Part shown: piece by piece, positions 17,671 through 25,395 of the stretch | Layout of the letters: each line of letters starts with the position of its first letter | Position numbering within the stretch: the stretch's first letter is position 1 | From: Bacteroides fluxus YIT 12057 | GTDB lineage: Bacteria; Bacteroidota; Bacteroidia; Bacteroidales; Bacteroidaceae | NCBI RefSeq assembly: GCF_000195635.1 | Contig: NZ_GL882611.1 | Coordinates: 62,001-126,000, forward strand | Direction of reading: 5' to 3' | DNA length: 64,000 nucleotides | Position numbers and translations under genes: made by a program | The notes under the pieces: model-generated | Told to the model about the DNA's origin: nothing | The model's database searches: none | Seen by the model: only the letters and a program-made list of their open reading frames with translations

Positions 17671-18576
17671 CTATTTGAACACTTGAGTCACCGGACGTCC
17701 TATCCATACTTGGGGCTGTTGCAGCCCGAAGATGTGGGCAATGGTGGAAGCTACGTCATATTGCATCATGCTTTCGTGGAATTCCAGACCTTTCTTCACA
17801 TTTTTGCCGGAGATGATGAAAGGAGTCTGCATTTCCTGCATGGTCTTGCCTCCATGTCCCTTGTTAATGCCTCCGTGGTCGGCAGTGACGATGAATATGG
17901 TTTCCTTCAGCATGCCTGCATCTTCAACGGCTTGGATGATACGTCCTACATAGGTATCCAGTTCCTTCAGTTTGGCATAATACCCGGGTGTGTCATGCCC
18001 TGCCTGATGTCCCACATGATCCGGATTGTCGAAACAGACGGCAAGCAGTACCGGCTGTTTTTCCTTAATATATTTTTCGGCCATGTTGCATAGGGCTTCA
18101 GGGTATTTATTGTAGTCCGGCGCTTGTGCATGATGGCTTAACGCCAATGTATCGACAAGATATTTAATTCCGCTCCATTCATACAGGCAGCCTATTTCTG
18201 CTTCCGGCCGGGCGTCACGCAGCACTTGGAAGATGGTAGGGAATATGCCGTGTTCGTTTAATACGCGTGAGGGTAATTCGGGAGTCTTGGATCCCCATTC
18301 TGTATATCCGTGCAGTTCGGGTCCGGCTCCCATGAACATAGATGCCCAGTTGATGGCACTGGAGGATGGCAGTGCGGAGCGTTTTTCAAGCGTGTAGGAA
18401 CCGTCTGCCATTAATTGTTTGATATGGGGGATGTCTGCTTTCGGGACACTATAGGCTCCCCAACCATCCAGACCGATTAAAACGACGTGTTTTGCTTTGC
18501 TTTTTGCTTGGCAATGAGTGGATACAAGACATACTGCGATAAGAGATACAAGCAGTGTAATGGTTACTTTTTTCAT
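17671..18576 (-). CDS. Secreted alkaline-phosphatase-superfamily phosphodiesterase
   Basis: A 301-residue protein with an N-terminal signal peptide (about 1-24). It begins with the metal-binding motif VVLIGLDGWGAYS, has the probable nucleophile region SALPSSSAINWASMF and a later metal motif VTADHGGINKGHGG. This pattern is that of type I phosphodiesterase/nucleotide pyrophosphatase enzymes. The likely site of action is the periplasm or outer surface; the substrate is unknown. Monocistronic, with a -7 box close upstream. Confidence 0.88.
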   Translation of the reverse strand: MKKVTITLLVSLIAVCLVSTHCQAKSKAKHVVLIGLDGWGAYSVPKADIPHIKQLMADGSYTLEKRSALPSSSAINWASMFMGAGPELHGYTEWGSKTPELPSRVLNEHGIFPTIFQVLRDARPEAEIGCLYEWSGIKYLVDTLALSHHAQAPDYNKYPEALCNMAEKYIKEKQPVLLAVCFDNPDHVGHQAGHDTPGYYAKLKELDTYVGRIIQAVEDAGMLKETIFIVTADHGGINKGHGGKTMQEMQTPFIISGKNVKKGLEFHESMMQYDVASTIAHIFGLQQPQVWIGRPVTQVFK

Positions 18577-18596
18577 AATTTACTTTTTTGGTTTGC

Positions 18597-18604
18597 CAAA
18601 GGTA
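18597..18604 (-). promoter_or_regulatory. Predicted phosphodiesterase -7 box
   Basis: Minus-strand TACCTTTG fits TAnnTTTG, 20 bases before the start codon; the leader would be very short. Confidence 0.45.
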
Positions 18605-18619
18605 CGTTTTTATTTCATT

Positions 18620-19234
18620 TTATTTGCATTCTGAAAAAAGTTGTTCAGAACTTTTTTCAACGTTATCCAACCGTTTCATACTGAATTCACAGCCGCAATA
18701 TTGTTGGTTGTAGAAGTCATATTCTTTAAGAAGCTGGTTTCTTCGGTCTTGAAGTCCGCCTTTGCGCCAGTTCTGTTCCCAGAATATGGTACCGGGATAG
18801 AGAGTTGCGGCATGTCTGCCGGCTTCATTGATTTGTTCCAGGCTTTTCCAACGGGAGGAGGCAAGGGTGGTTGTGAATACGGAGAAACCATGTCCGGACG
18901 CATAGCGGGCGGTTTCTGTCAACCGGAGGGTAAAGCACTTCAGGCAGCGGCCGCCACGTTCCGGCTCATTTTCCAGGCCGCACATGGTATTGCGCCAATG
19001 TTCATAATTGTAGTCGGCATCTACAAAATCTAGTCCCAGATTCTGGACATAACGGATGGCCTCGGCTTTCCGGATTTCATATTCTTTTTGAGGATATATG
19101 TTAGGATTGCAATAGAATACAGTTGGGCAGATGCCGTTTGCCAGCATACATTCAATGATGGCGGAAGAACAGGGTGCACAGCAGGAGTGCAGGAGGACTT
19201 TGTTGTCACCGTTGGGTGTCTTTATCTGTAGCAT
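18620..19234 (-). CDS. queH: Epoxyqueuosine reductase QueH
   Basis: A 204-residue enzyme for the last step of queuosine tRNA modification, epoxyqueuosine to queuosine. The N-terminal motif HSCCAPC (Cys18, Cys19, Cys22) and the later CLKCFTLRL motif supply the iron-sulfur and cofactor cysteines of QueH. QueH is unrelated in sequence to QueG. The ATG at 19234 is preferred over an upstream ATG at 19285 because it starts just before the conserved domain and 22 bases downstream of a promoter box. Cytoplasmic. Confidence 0.93.
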   Translation of the reverse strand: MLQIKTPNGDNKVLLHSCCAPCSSAIIECMLANGICPTVFYCNPNIYPQKEYEIRKAEAIRYVQNLGLDFVDADYNYEHWRNTMCGLENEPERGGRCLKCFTLRLTETARYASGHGFSVFTTTLASSRWKSLEQINEAGRHAATLYPGTIFWEQNWRKGGLQDRRNQLLKEYDFYNQQYCGCEFSMKRLDNVEKSSEQLFSECK

Positions 19235-19255
19235 ATTCCTTTTATATTGAGGCCT

Positions 19256-19263
19256 CAAAAATA
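19256..19263 (-). promoter_or_regulatory. Predicted queH -7 box
   Basis: Minus-strand TATTTTTG matches TAnnTTTG. It lies between the alternative start at 19285 and the preferred one at 19234, supporting the latter. Confidence 0.5.
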
Positions 19264-19309
19264 CAAAAAAATCGGGTTGGTCCACAAAGTTGGCACTACT
19301 TTGATCCGG

Positions 19310-20494
19310 TTATACTTTCAGCTTGATTTTTCCTTTCGCTAGCAGGCCGGCCAGCCAGACAACGATGAACGAGAACACCAATGACTTGAGCAGTCCCGGT
19401 ACGCCGCTTCCCAATACTTCCGGATAATGCAGGTGCAGCAGTTGCTGGACGGGATACCACACGTAGGGAATGGTGTAGCAGGTCAGTGTCGCTGTACCGG
19501 CAGGCTTGATAATGTCGAACCAACCGTTTTTTCCCTTTACGTCCGTCAGCCAATAGAAGAAACCGAATAGCGGGAAGAATGTTGCAAGGCAATAGAACAG
19601 CCAGGTAGGGGTGGCTTGTATTTTTGAGATAATCCAGTACGGATGTGAAACAAGGGCAAGTATGAGCATGCTTGCACCCATTACGCAAAGCATACCGATG
19701 AACCGTCCGGGACGTCCCTTGTCGGCATACCGTTGCATCAACAGGGAGGTCAGTACACCGGACATGCCGAAGGCGTGCAAAGTCCAGTCACTGGGAATAA
19801 ACGGCAATAGGATGATGCGGCTGCCATATTCTCCTGGAATCAGTTGGGAATGGCTGAGCACGGCAAGCAGTACCACGGCAAACCAGGCAATGGCATTGCT
19901 GCGCAGGTTCTCACGGGTAAACAGATAGATACCTGCGCATACGGCATACGTCCAGCCTATCAGTCCAAGAATACCCCACCAGCCTATGTGGAACGGTTTG
20001 CCGTTCATGTCTTTATAAAGGACGAGAAAAGCGAGCAATAATATACCCGCTACTTTCATTGCGGTGAAAAGGTGTTTTTTACTTCCTTCGGCTTTCGGAT
20101 AGACTCCCCATACCAAGAAGAAACCGATGACCATCAGGATGGAGAACCAGGAGTGTGACAGCCCGCCTTCTATGCCACCGCTGTTCAGCGAGAAAAGTCC
20201 CATGGCAAGGAGGGCGATGGTGCGCCAGAAGATATGTGAAATCACTTGAAGCGTGGTGTTTCCCTTTTTGTAGCGGTTCTGTATGGCGAGGGATACGGAC
20301 ATGCCCATACAGAAAAGGAATGCAGGGAAAATAGTATCGGAGAATCCCAGCATGTCTTCGTCTATCTTGGCGTGCATCAGCCAGTGGGGAACATTTTTCA
20401 GACCGGGGATGTCATTGACGAAGAGCATGAGGAACATGGTGAGTGCACGGAATACATCAACCGCAGCCACTCGTTGTGGTGTTAAGTTTTTCAT
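19310..20494 (-). CDS. DUF5009 / HGSNAT-like membrane acyltransferase
   Basis: A 394-residue integral membrane protein with about ten hydrophobic helices. The N-terminus RVAAVDVFRALTMFLMLFVN matches the heparan-alpha-glucosaminide N-acetyltransferase-like/DUF5009 group, which is widespread in Bacteroides. Members are presumed to move acyl groups across the membrane onto sugars; no substrate is proven for this group. The ATG at 20494 starts the conserved part; the frame upstream is non-conserved and runs through the promoter of the divergent gene. Possible role in glycan modification, low certainty. Confidence 0.82.
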   Translation of the reverse strand: MKNLTPQRVAAVDVFRALTMFLMLFVNDIPGLKNVPHWLMHAKIDEDMLGFSDTIFPAFLFCMGMSVSLAIQNRYKKGNTTLQVISHIFWRTIALLAMGLFSLNSGGIEGGLSHSWFSILMVIGFFLVWGVYPKAEGSKKHLFTAMKVAGILLLAFLVLYKDMNGKPFHIGWWGILGLIGWTYAVCAGIYLFTRENLRSNAIAWFAVVLLAVLSHSQLIPGEYGSRIILLPFIPSDWTLHAFGMSGVLTSLLMQRYADKGRPGRFIGMLCVMGASMLILALVSHPYWIISKIQATPTWLFYCLATFFPLFGFFYWLTDVKGKNGWFDIIKPAGTATLTCYTIPYVWYPVQQLLHLHYPEVLGSGVPGLLKSLVFSFIVVWLAGLLAKGKIKLKV

Positions 20495-20525
20495 AAATGT
20501 GATTATTTTTTGGGGGTTGAAATCG

Positions 20526-20533
20526 CAAATATA
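20526..20533 (-). promoter_or_regulatory. Predicted -7 box of the DUF5009 gene
   Basis: Minus-strand TATATTTG, an exact TAnnTTTG match, 31 bases before the start at 20494. Confidence 0.5.
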
Positions 20534-20577
20534 GGAAACTATTTTTTCTGATGCTACAGCTTTGCGGTATTTCTTAG

Positions 20578-20585
20578 TATATTTG
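20578..20585 (+). promoter_or_regulatory. Predicted -7 box, possible leaderless start
   Basis: TATATTTG on the plus strand ends only 5 bases before the ATG at 20591. If used, the transcript would start at or next to the start codon. No TTTG at the right -33 distance was found. Confidence 0.4.
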
Positions 20586-20590
20586 TTGCC

Positions 20591-22183
20591 ATGAAAGGGA
20601 AGCTGCTGTTGTTTTTTCTTTTTTGGGGCATAATTGTGCAGAATGTGGTGGCTTCTGCCGATAAGTTGCCGGTTGTTGCATTGATGGGTACTCTGGATGA
20701 GGCGGTCAGTGCGCACGAACATTATGTGGCTATACGTGAGTCCCGTATTGCCCGGTTGAAGCGGCAACTGGCGGATACGGACACGGCAAGTACCGCTTTT
20801 TTTCGATGGAATGGGGAAATATATAAGGAATACAAGGCGTATATCTGTGATTCAGCCATCTATTATCTGAATGTAAATTTGGCTTGGGCGGAACGTTACG
20901 GACAGAAAGACGCCGTTCATGAAACCCGCTTGGAGCTTGCCTATCTCATGGCTTCTGCAGGGATGTACGAAGAAGCTGCCGAGTTGTTGGGACAAATAGA
21001 TAAAAGTACGCTGCCGGTGCGTCTCTTGCCGGAGTATTACAACTGCTGCCATAAACTTTATGTTGAATTGAGTCTTTATACTTTGGATGATACTTTCAGG
21101 AAGCATTACCGGGAGCAGGCGGTTTGTTACGATGATTCGCTGATGGGAGTCCTTTCTATTACCTCGCCTCTTTACCTGGAACGGAAAGAGGCAAGGGAAG
21201 CGGAGGCCGGTAATATGGATGAAGCGTTAAGCATAAACGATTTACGCCTGGCAAATGTGGATCTCGATACACCCGGATATGCTTTGGTGACCTACCACCG
21301 TTCCCTGCTGTATCGCCAGATGCAGAACAAGGAAGAGGAAAAACGTTATCTGGCATTGTCCGCGCTGGCCGATATTCGCCTTTGTATCACAGACCATGCT
21401 TCGCTTTGGACGTTAGCCGAACTGCTTTATGAAGAAGGGGATATAGAACGTGCCTATCGCTATATCCGTTTTTCGTGGAATGAGACCAACCGCTATAATG
21501 CCCGTAGCCGCAGTTTGCAGACTGCAGGCATTCTTTCGCTGATAGACCTTACTTACCAGGCTATGCGTGAGAAGCAGAATGACCGGTTACGGCTATATAT
21601 CTGGCTGATCAGTACCTTGACCTTGCTGTTGATTGCTGCCATGGCCTTTATTTACCGGCAGATGAAGCGTCTTTCCCTTGCCCGTAATCATCTGGAACAG
21701 GCAAACGGGCAGTTGCGTATATCCAATCATATCAAGGAAGAATACATAGGCCGTTTTATGAACTTGTGTTCTGTTTATATCAACCGCTTAGACGCATATC
21801 GTCGCATGGTAAACAAGAAGATATCTGCGGGGCAGACTGAAGAGTTGCTGAAAATGGTACGTTCGCGCGAAGTACTTGATACCGGACTGAAGGAGTTATA
21901 TGCTAATTTTGATACTGCTTTTCTGCATCTTTTTCCCGATTTTGTCGAAAGATTCAATGAACTGTTGAAGCCCGAAGAACGAATCGTGCTTCGCAAGGGT
22001 GAGTTGCTAAATACCGAGCTGCGGATTTTTGCCTTGATTCGGTTGGGTATTGAAGACAGTTCGCAGATTGCGGAATTCCTCCGTTACTCGGTCAATACAA
22101 TCTATAACTACCGGGCCAAGGTAAAAAATAAGGCTTGTATTTCAAGGGAGGACTTTGAGACACACCTTATGCAGATACGCTGA
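20591..22183 (+). CDS. Membrane-spanning regulator with TPR-like sensor and C-terminal HTH (DUF6377 type)
   Basis: A 530-residue protein. It has a signal peptide (about 1-22), a helical repeat-like periplasmic region (about 40-330), one membrane helix near 334-356 ([20 protein letters not shown]), a short coiled coil, and a cytosolic C-terminal domain. That domain ends in a helix-turn-helix segment, including [20 protein letters not shown] at about 485-505, of the LuxR-like kind. No kinase or receiver domain is present, so it would be a one-component transmembrane regulator. It lies 187 bases before GH30 on the same strand and probably controls GH30-GH5-GH3. The DUF6377 name is from memory and the ligand is unknown. 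Confidence 0.78.
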   Translation: MKGKLLLFFLFWGIIVQNVVASADKLPVVALMGTLDEAVSAHEHYVAIRESRIARLKRQLADTDTASTAFFRWNGEIYKEYKAYICDSAIYYLNVNLAWAERYGQKDAVHETRLELAYLMASAGMYEEAAELLGQIDKSTLPVRLLPEYYNCCHKLYVELSLYTLDDTFRKHYREQAVCYDDSLMGVLSITSPLYLERKEAREAEAGNMDEALSINDLRLANVDLDTPGYALVTYHRSLLYRQMQNKEEEKRYLALSALADIRLCITDHASLWTLAELLYEEGDIERAYRYIRFSWNETNRYNARSRSLQTAGILSLIDLTYQAMREKQNDRLRLYIWLISTLTLLLIAAMAFIYRQMKRLSLARNHLEQANGQLRISNHIKEEYIGRFMNLCSVYINRLDAYRRMVNKKISAGQTEELLKMVRSREVLDTGLKELYANFDTAFLHLFPDFVERFNELLKPEERIVLRKGELLNTELRIFALIRLGIEDSSQIAEFLRYSVNTIYNYRAKVKNKACISREDFETHLMQIR

Positions 22184-22330
22184 TGATACGTCAAATAGAG
22201 ATTTTATATCCACTTTTTATCTTTCGTTATTATTAGTTATATGCTTGTTTATTAGTTGTTTATAGATATTTTATAATTCACATTCTCCACCTATTGCAGA
22301 TTCGTTGGTACGGGGTAACTTTATCTTTCC

Positions 22331-22338
22331 TAACTTTG
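22331..22338 (+). promoter_or_regulatory. Predicted GH30 -7 box
   Basis: TAACTTTG matches TAnnTTTG, 32 bases before the GH30 start. A possible -33 GTTGG lies slightly too far upstream. Confidence 0.45.
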
Positions 22339-22370
22339 GAAAAGTTTAAGTAACCTTTAAAAGCGATACC

Positions 22371-23861
22371 ATGAAATTGAAATTAACTTTTTTGCTTGGA
22401 TGCTGTGTATCTGTCGCGGCTATGGCCTGTGCCAATGGTTCTTCTCCGGCGGTGGATACTCCTCCCGAACCCGTTATCTCTCAAGACGGTGTAACTGCGT
22501 ATATTTCTACTGCCGACCGTACGCAGGTGTTCAGTAAAACTACTTTAAAGTTTTCCGGCAAGCCGAAGTTTGCTCCTGTCATCACTTTGAATCCGGCTGT
22601 ACGTTATCAGTCTATGGATGGTTTTGGCGCTGCCGTTACAGGTTCCACCTGTTATAATCTGATGAAGATGGCCCCTGCAGACCGTACTGGTTTCCTAACT
22701 GGGACTTTTTCTGAAAAGGACGGATTGGGCTTCAGTTATATACGTATTTCAATAGGATGTTCCGACTTCTCGTTGAGCGAATATACGTGTTGTGACAAGC
22801 CGGGTATTGAGAATTTCGCCTTGCAAAGTGAGGAGAAGGAGTATGTGATACCTATTGTGAAAGAGATTTTGGCAATCAATCCTGCTATCAAAATATTGGG
22901 ATCTCCGTGGACTTGCCCCAAATGGATGAAGGTGAATAATCTGGAAGAAAAGAAACCTTTTGACTCCTGGACAAGCGGTCAGTTGAATCCGGACTGCTAT
23001 GCGGACTATGCGACTTATTTTGTGAAGTGGGTACAGGCCTTTGAGAAAGAAGGTATCCGGATTTATTCGGTTACTCCTCAAAATGAACCGTTGAACAGGG
23101 GTAATTCCGCTTCTTTGTTTATGGGCTGGAAGGAAGAGCTGGCTTTCGTGAAAGAAGCTCTCGGTCCGGCTTTCAAAGCTGCCGGTCTGGATACGAAGAT
23201 TTATGCTTTTGACCACAATTACAATTATGATAACATGGCAGACCAGGATGATTATCCTGTCAGAATGTATGATGATGAAGTGGCCGCTTCTTTTTTGACC
23301 GGTGCGGCTTATCATAATTACGGCGGCAATCGGGAGGAATTGAATGATATCCGGCGTCAACGCCCCGATAAGGAGCTGATCTTCACCGAAACTTCCATCG
23401 GTATGTGGAATGATGGGCGTAATTTGAAGAAGCGTCTGATGGACGATATGCGTGAAGTGGGCCTCGGTACTGTGAACAATTGGTGCAAAGGTGTTATCGT
23501 ATGGAACCTGATGTTGGATTCGGAACGTGGCCCTAACCGTGAAGGAGGTTGTCAGACTTGCTATGGCGCAGTAGATATTGACCGTTCAGATTATAAAACC
23601 ATCACTTACAACTCACACTACTACATTATCGGGCATTTGTCATCGGTTGTAAAGCCGGGAGCGTTCCGTATTGCAAGCAAGGCCGATACCACCGATGGCC
23701 TGATGTACTCGGCTTTCGAAAATCCCGATGGAACGGTGGCTTTTGTGCTGTTGAACCAGAATGAAGACATTGCACGCATAAGCCTGACGGTGGACGGAAA
23801 GAATTATATAAACTGTGCGGTACCTGGCAAATCTGTTGCCTCTTACCGTTGGAAAAAATAA
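22371..23861 (+). CDS. GH30 family glycosidase (possibly beta-1,6-glucanase)
   Basis: A 496-residue secreted enzyme with a lipoprotein-like signal (Cys in AMAC, residue 20). The (beta/alpha)8 barrel carries the acid/base Glu239 in TPQNEPL and the nucleophile Glu340 in IFTETSIG. The segment YQSMDGFGAAVTGSTCYNLM is typical of GH30. The small beta-sandwich domain of the family follows at the C-terminus. GH30_3 enzymes of gut Bacteroides act on beta-1,6-glucan (pustulan); the neighbouring GH3 makes that plausible here, but the subfamily was not verified. It is followed 20 bases later by GH5, so they are probably one transcript. Confidence 0.9.
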   Translation: MKLKLTFLLGCCVSVAAMACANGSSPAVDTPPEPVISQDGVTAYISTADRTQVFSKTTLKFSGKPKFAPVITLNPAVRYQSMDGFGAAVTGSTCYNLMKMAPADRTGFLTGTFSEKDGLGFSYIRISIGCSDFSLSEYTCCDKPGIENFALQSEEKEYVIPIVKEILAINPAIKILGSPWTCPKWMKVNNLEEKKPFDSWTSGQLNPDCYADYATYFVKWVQAFEKEGIRIYSVTPQNEPLNRGNSASLFMGWKEELAFVKEALGPAFKAAGLDTKIYAFDHNYNYDNMADQDDYPVRMYDDEVAASFLTGAAYHNYGGNREELNDIRRQRPDKELIFTETSIGMWNDGRNLKKRLMDDMREVGLGTVNNWCKGVIVWNLMLDSERGPNREGGCQTCYGAVDIDRSDYKTITYNSHYYIIGHLSSVVKPGAFRIASKADTTDGLMYSAFENPDGTVAFVLLNQNEDIARISLTVDGKNYINCAVPGKSVASYRWKK

Positions 23862-23881
23862 CACTAACAACCAAAATTACC

Positions 23882-25132
23882 ATGAAAAATTTATTAGCGA
23901 CAACTATTTCCGTAGCCCTACTGTCATTGGGCGTGATGGGATGTAGCGAGAAGAAAGCAGAGGAACAAGTGACGTCCGCTGCCTTTGTAACCATTCAAGG
24001 ACCGGACTTGATAAAACCGGACGGCTCGAAGCTTTTCATTATGGGAACCAACTTGGGCAACTGGCTGAATCCGGAAGGTTATATGTTCAAGTTCAACAAG
24101 ACCAATTCGGGACGTTTCATCAACGAGATGTTCTGCCAGCTGGTGGGACCGGACTTTACTGCCGAATTCTGGAAAGCATTCAAGGATAATTACGTGACCC
24201 GTGAGGATATCCGTTTCATCAAGAGTACGGGAGCCAATACCATTCGCCTTCCTTTCCATTACAAATTGTTTACAGACGAGGACTATATGGGACTGACGGT
24301 CAATCAAGACGGATTTGCCCGTGTGGATAGCCTTGTAAACTGGTGCCGTGAATCCGACTTGTATCTCATCCTCGATATGCACGATGCTCCCGGCGGTCAG
24401 ACGGGTGACAATATTGATGACAGTTATGGCTATCCGTGGCTGTTTGACAGTGAAGCCAGCCAGCAGTTGTACTGCGACATCTGGCGCAAAATAGCGGACC
24501 GTTACAAAAATGAGCCGGTAATCCTTGGCTATGAGTTGTTCAACGAGCCCATCGCTCCTTATTTTGAGAATATGGAAGAACTCAACGGAAAGTTGGAAGA
24601 CGTGTATAAGAAGGGGGTAGCTGCCATCCGCGAGGTGGATAAGAACCATATTGTTCTTTTGGGCGGCTCGCAGTGGAACGGTAACTTCAAGCCATTCAAT
24701 GACTCTAAGTTTGATGACAAGATCATGTACACCTGCCACCGTTATGGGGGTGAACCTACTCCGGCGGCCATTCAGAACTTTATCAACTTCCGCGACAGTG
24801 TGAACCTGCCGATGTATATGGGCGAAATCGGCCACAACACGAATGAATGGCAGGCTGCTTTCTGCCAGACTATGCGTGACAATAACATCGGCTATACCTT
24901 CTGGCCGTATAAGAAAATGGATGGTTCTTCGTTCGTAGGAATCACTCCGCCGGAAAACTGGGCGAATATTGTATATTTCTCCGAAGCACCGCGTGCCACG
25001 TACAAAGAAATCCGTGAGGCACGTCCCGAGCAGGCCATGGCTCGCAAGGCGATGATGGACTTCATCGAGGCATGCAAACTGAAGAATTGTGTGGTTCAAG
25101 AGGGGTATATCCAGTCATTGGGGATGAAGTAG
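23882..25132 (+). CDS. GH5 family glycosidase lipoprotein
   Basis: A 416-residue enzyme from the ATG at 23882, giving a lipoprotein signal with lipobox VMGC. The acid/base is Glu222 in YELFNEPIAP and the nucleophile Glu315 in YMGEIGHN. The segment FIMGTNLGNWLNPEGYM resembles the exo-beta-1,3-glucanase-like GH5 group. The likely substrate is a beta-glucan, by analogy and because GH30 and GH3 flank it. The start is preferred because the earlier in-frame ATG at 23849 overlaps the GH30 coding end and puts a polar stretch before the signal peptide. Confidence 0.9.
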   Translation: MKNLLATTISVALLSLGVMGCSEKKAEEQVTSAAFVTIQGPDLIKPDGSKLFIMGTNLGNWLNPEGYMFKFNKTNSGRFINEMFCQLVGPDFTAEFWKAFKDNYVTREDIRFIKSTGANTIRLPFHYKLFTDEDYMGLTVNQDGFARVDSLVNWCRESDLYLILDMHDAPGGQTGDNIDDSYGYPWLFDSEASQQLYCDIWRKIADRYKNEPVILGYELFNEPIAPYFENMEELNGKLEDVYKKGVAAIREVDKNHIVLLGGSQWNGNFKPFNDSKFDDKIMYTCHRYGGEPTPAAIQNFINFRDSVNLPMYMGEIGHNTNEWQAAFCQTMRDNNIGYTFWPYKKMDGSSFVGITPPENWANIVYFSEAPRATYKEIREARPEQAMARKAMMDFIEACKLKNCVVQEGYIQSLGMK

Positions 25133-25137
25133 CAAGC

Positions 25138-25192
25138 GCTGCGCCGGCGCAGCAGTCCGTATAAATTCCCGGAAAATGAAACTCCGGGAATT
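25138..25192. repeat. Palindrome and terminator-like hairpin after GH5
   Basis: A perfect 16-base palindrome GCTGCGCCGGCGCAGC (25138-25153) is followed by a hairpin with 10-base perfect arms (25164-25173 and 25183-25192, AATTCCCGGA/TCCGGGAATT). No T-run follows, so termination is likely weak or absent. Confidence 0.6.
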
Positions 25193-25204
25193 GGTATGGA
25201 AGAG

Positions 25205-25319
25205 GTAGGGATTGAACGGTACACACCGTAGGATTAAGTGCCTAAAAACACAGTATGCTATGGGTACTCACCCTACGACTGTAAGGACTTCACTCCCTAT
25301 GTGTGCAGGGGTAAGTCCT
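25205..25319. ncRNA. Candidate structured RNA/leader element before GH3
   Basis: GTAGGG (25205-25210) pairs with CCCTAC (25271-25276). Inside it are hairpins ACGGT-ACAC-ACCGT (25216-25229), a weak 3-bp one (25238-25251) and AGTAT-7nt-GTACT (25252-25268), giving a cloverleaf-like four-way junction. Next comes AGGACTT (25284-25290) paired with AAGTCCT (25313-25319), enclosing CCCT/AGGG. The strand is not known. It matches no riboswitch I recognise, and it is not a normal tRNA on either strand. It could be a leader, a small RNA or a tRNA-derived remnant. Confidence 0.35.
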
Positions 25320-25395
25320 GTTCCCTTGTATGCCGGAAATTATTGATGGCATGAACTGATTTTGATGGCTAACATAATAATTTAATTATATGACA

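Noticed and set aside
23924..25099. A 391-residue open frame opposite GH5
   Set aside because: Shadow of a well-supported glycosidase gene; no family motif.
25205..25276. A tRNA gene
   Set aside because: The four-way fold lacks a proper anticodon arm and T-arm geometry on either strand, and the middle stem is only 3 bp.
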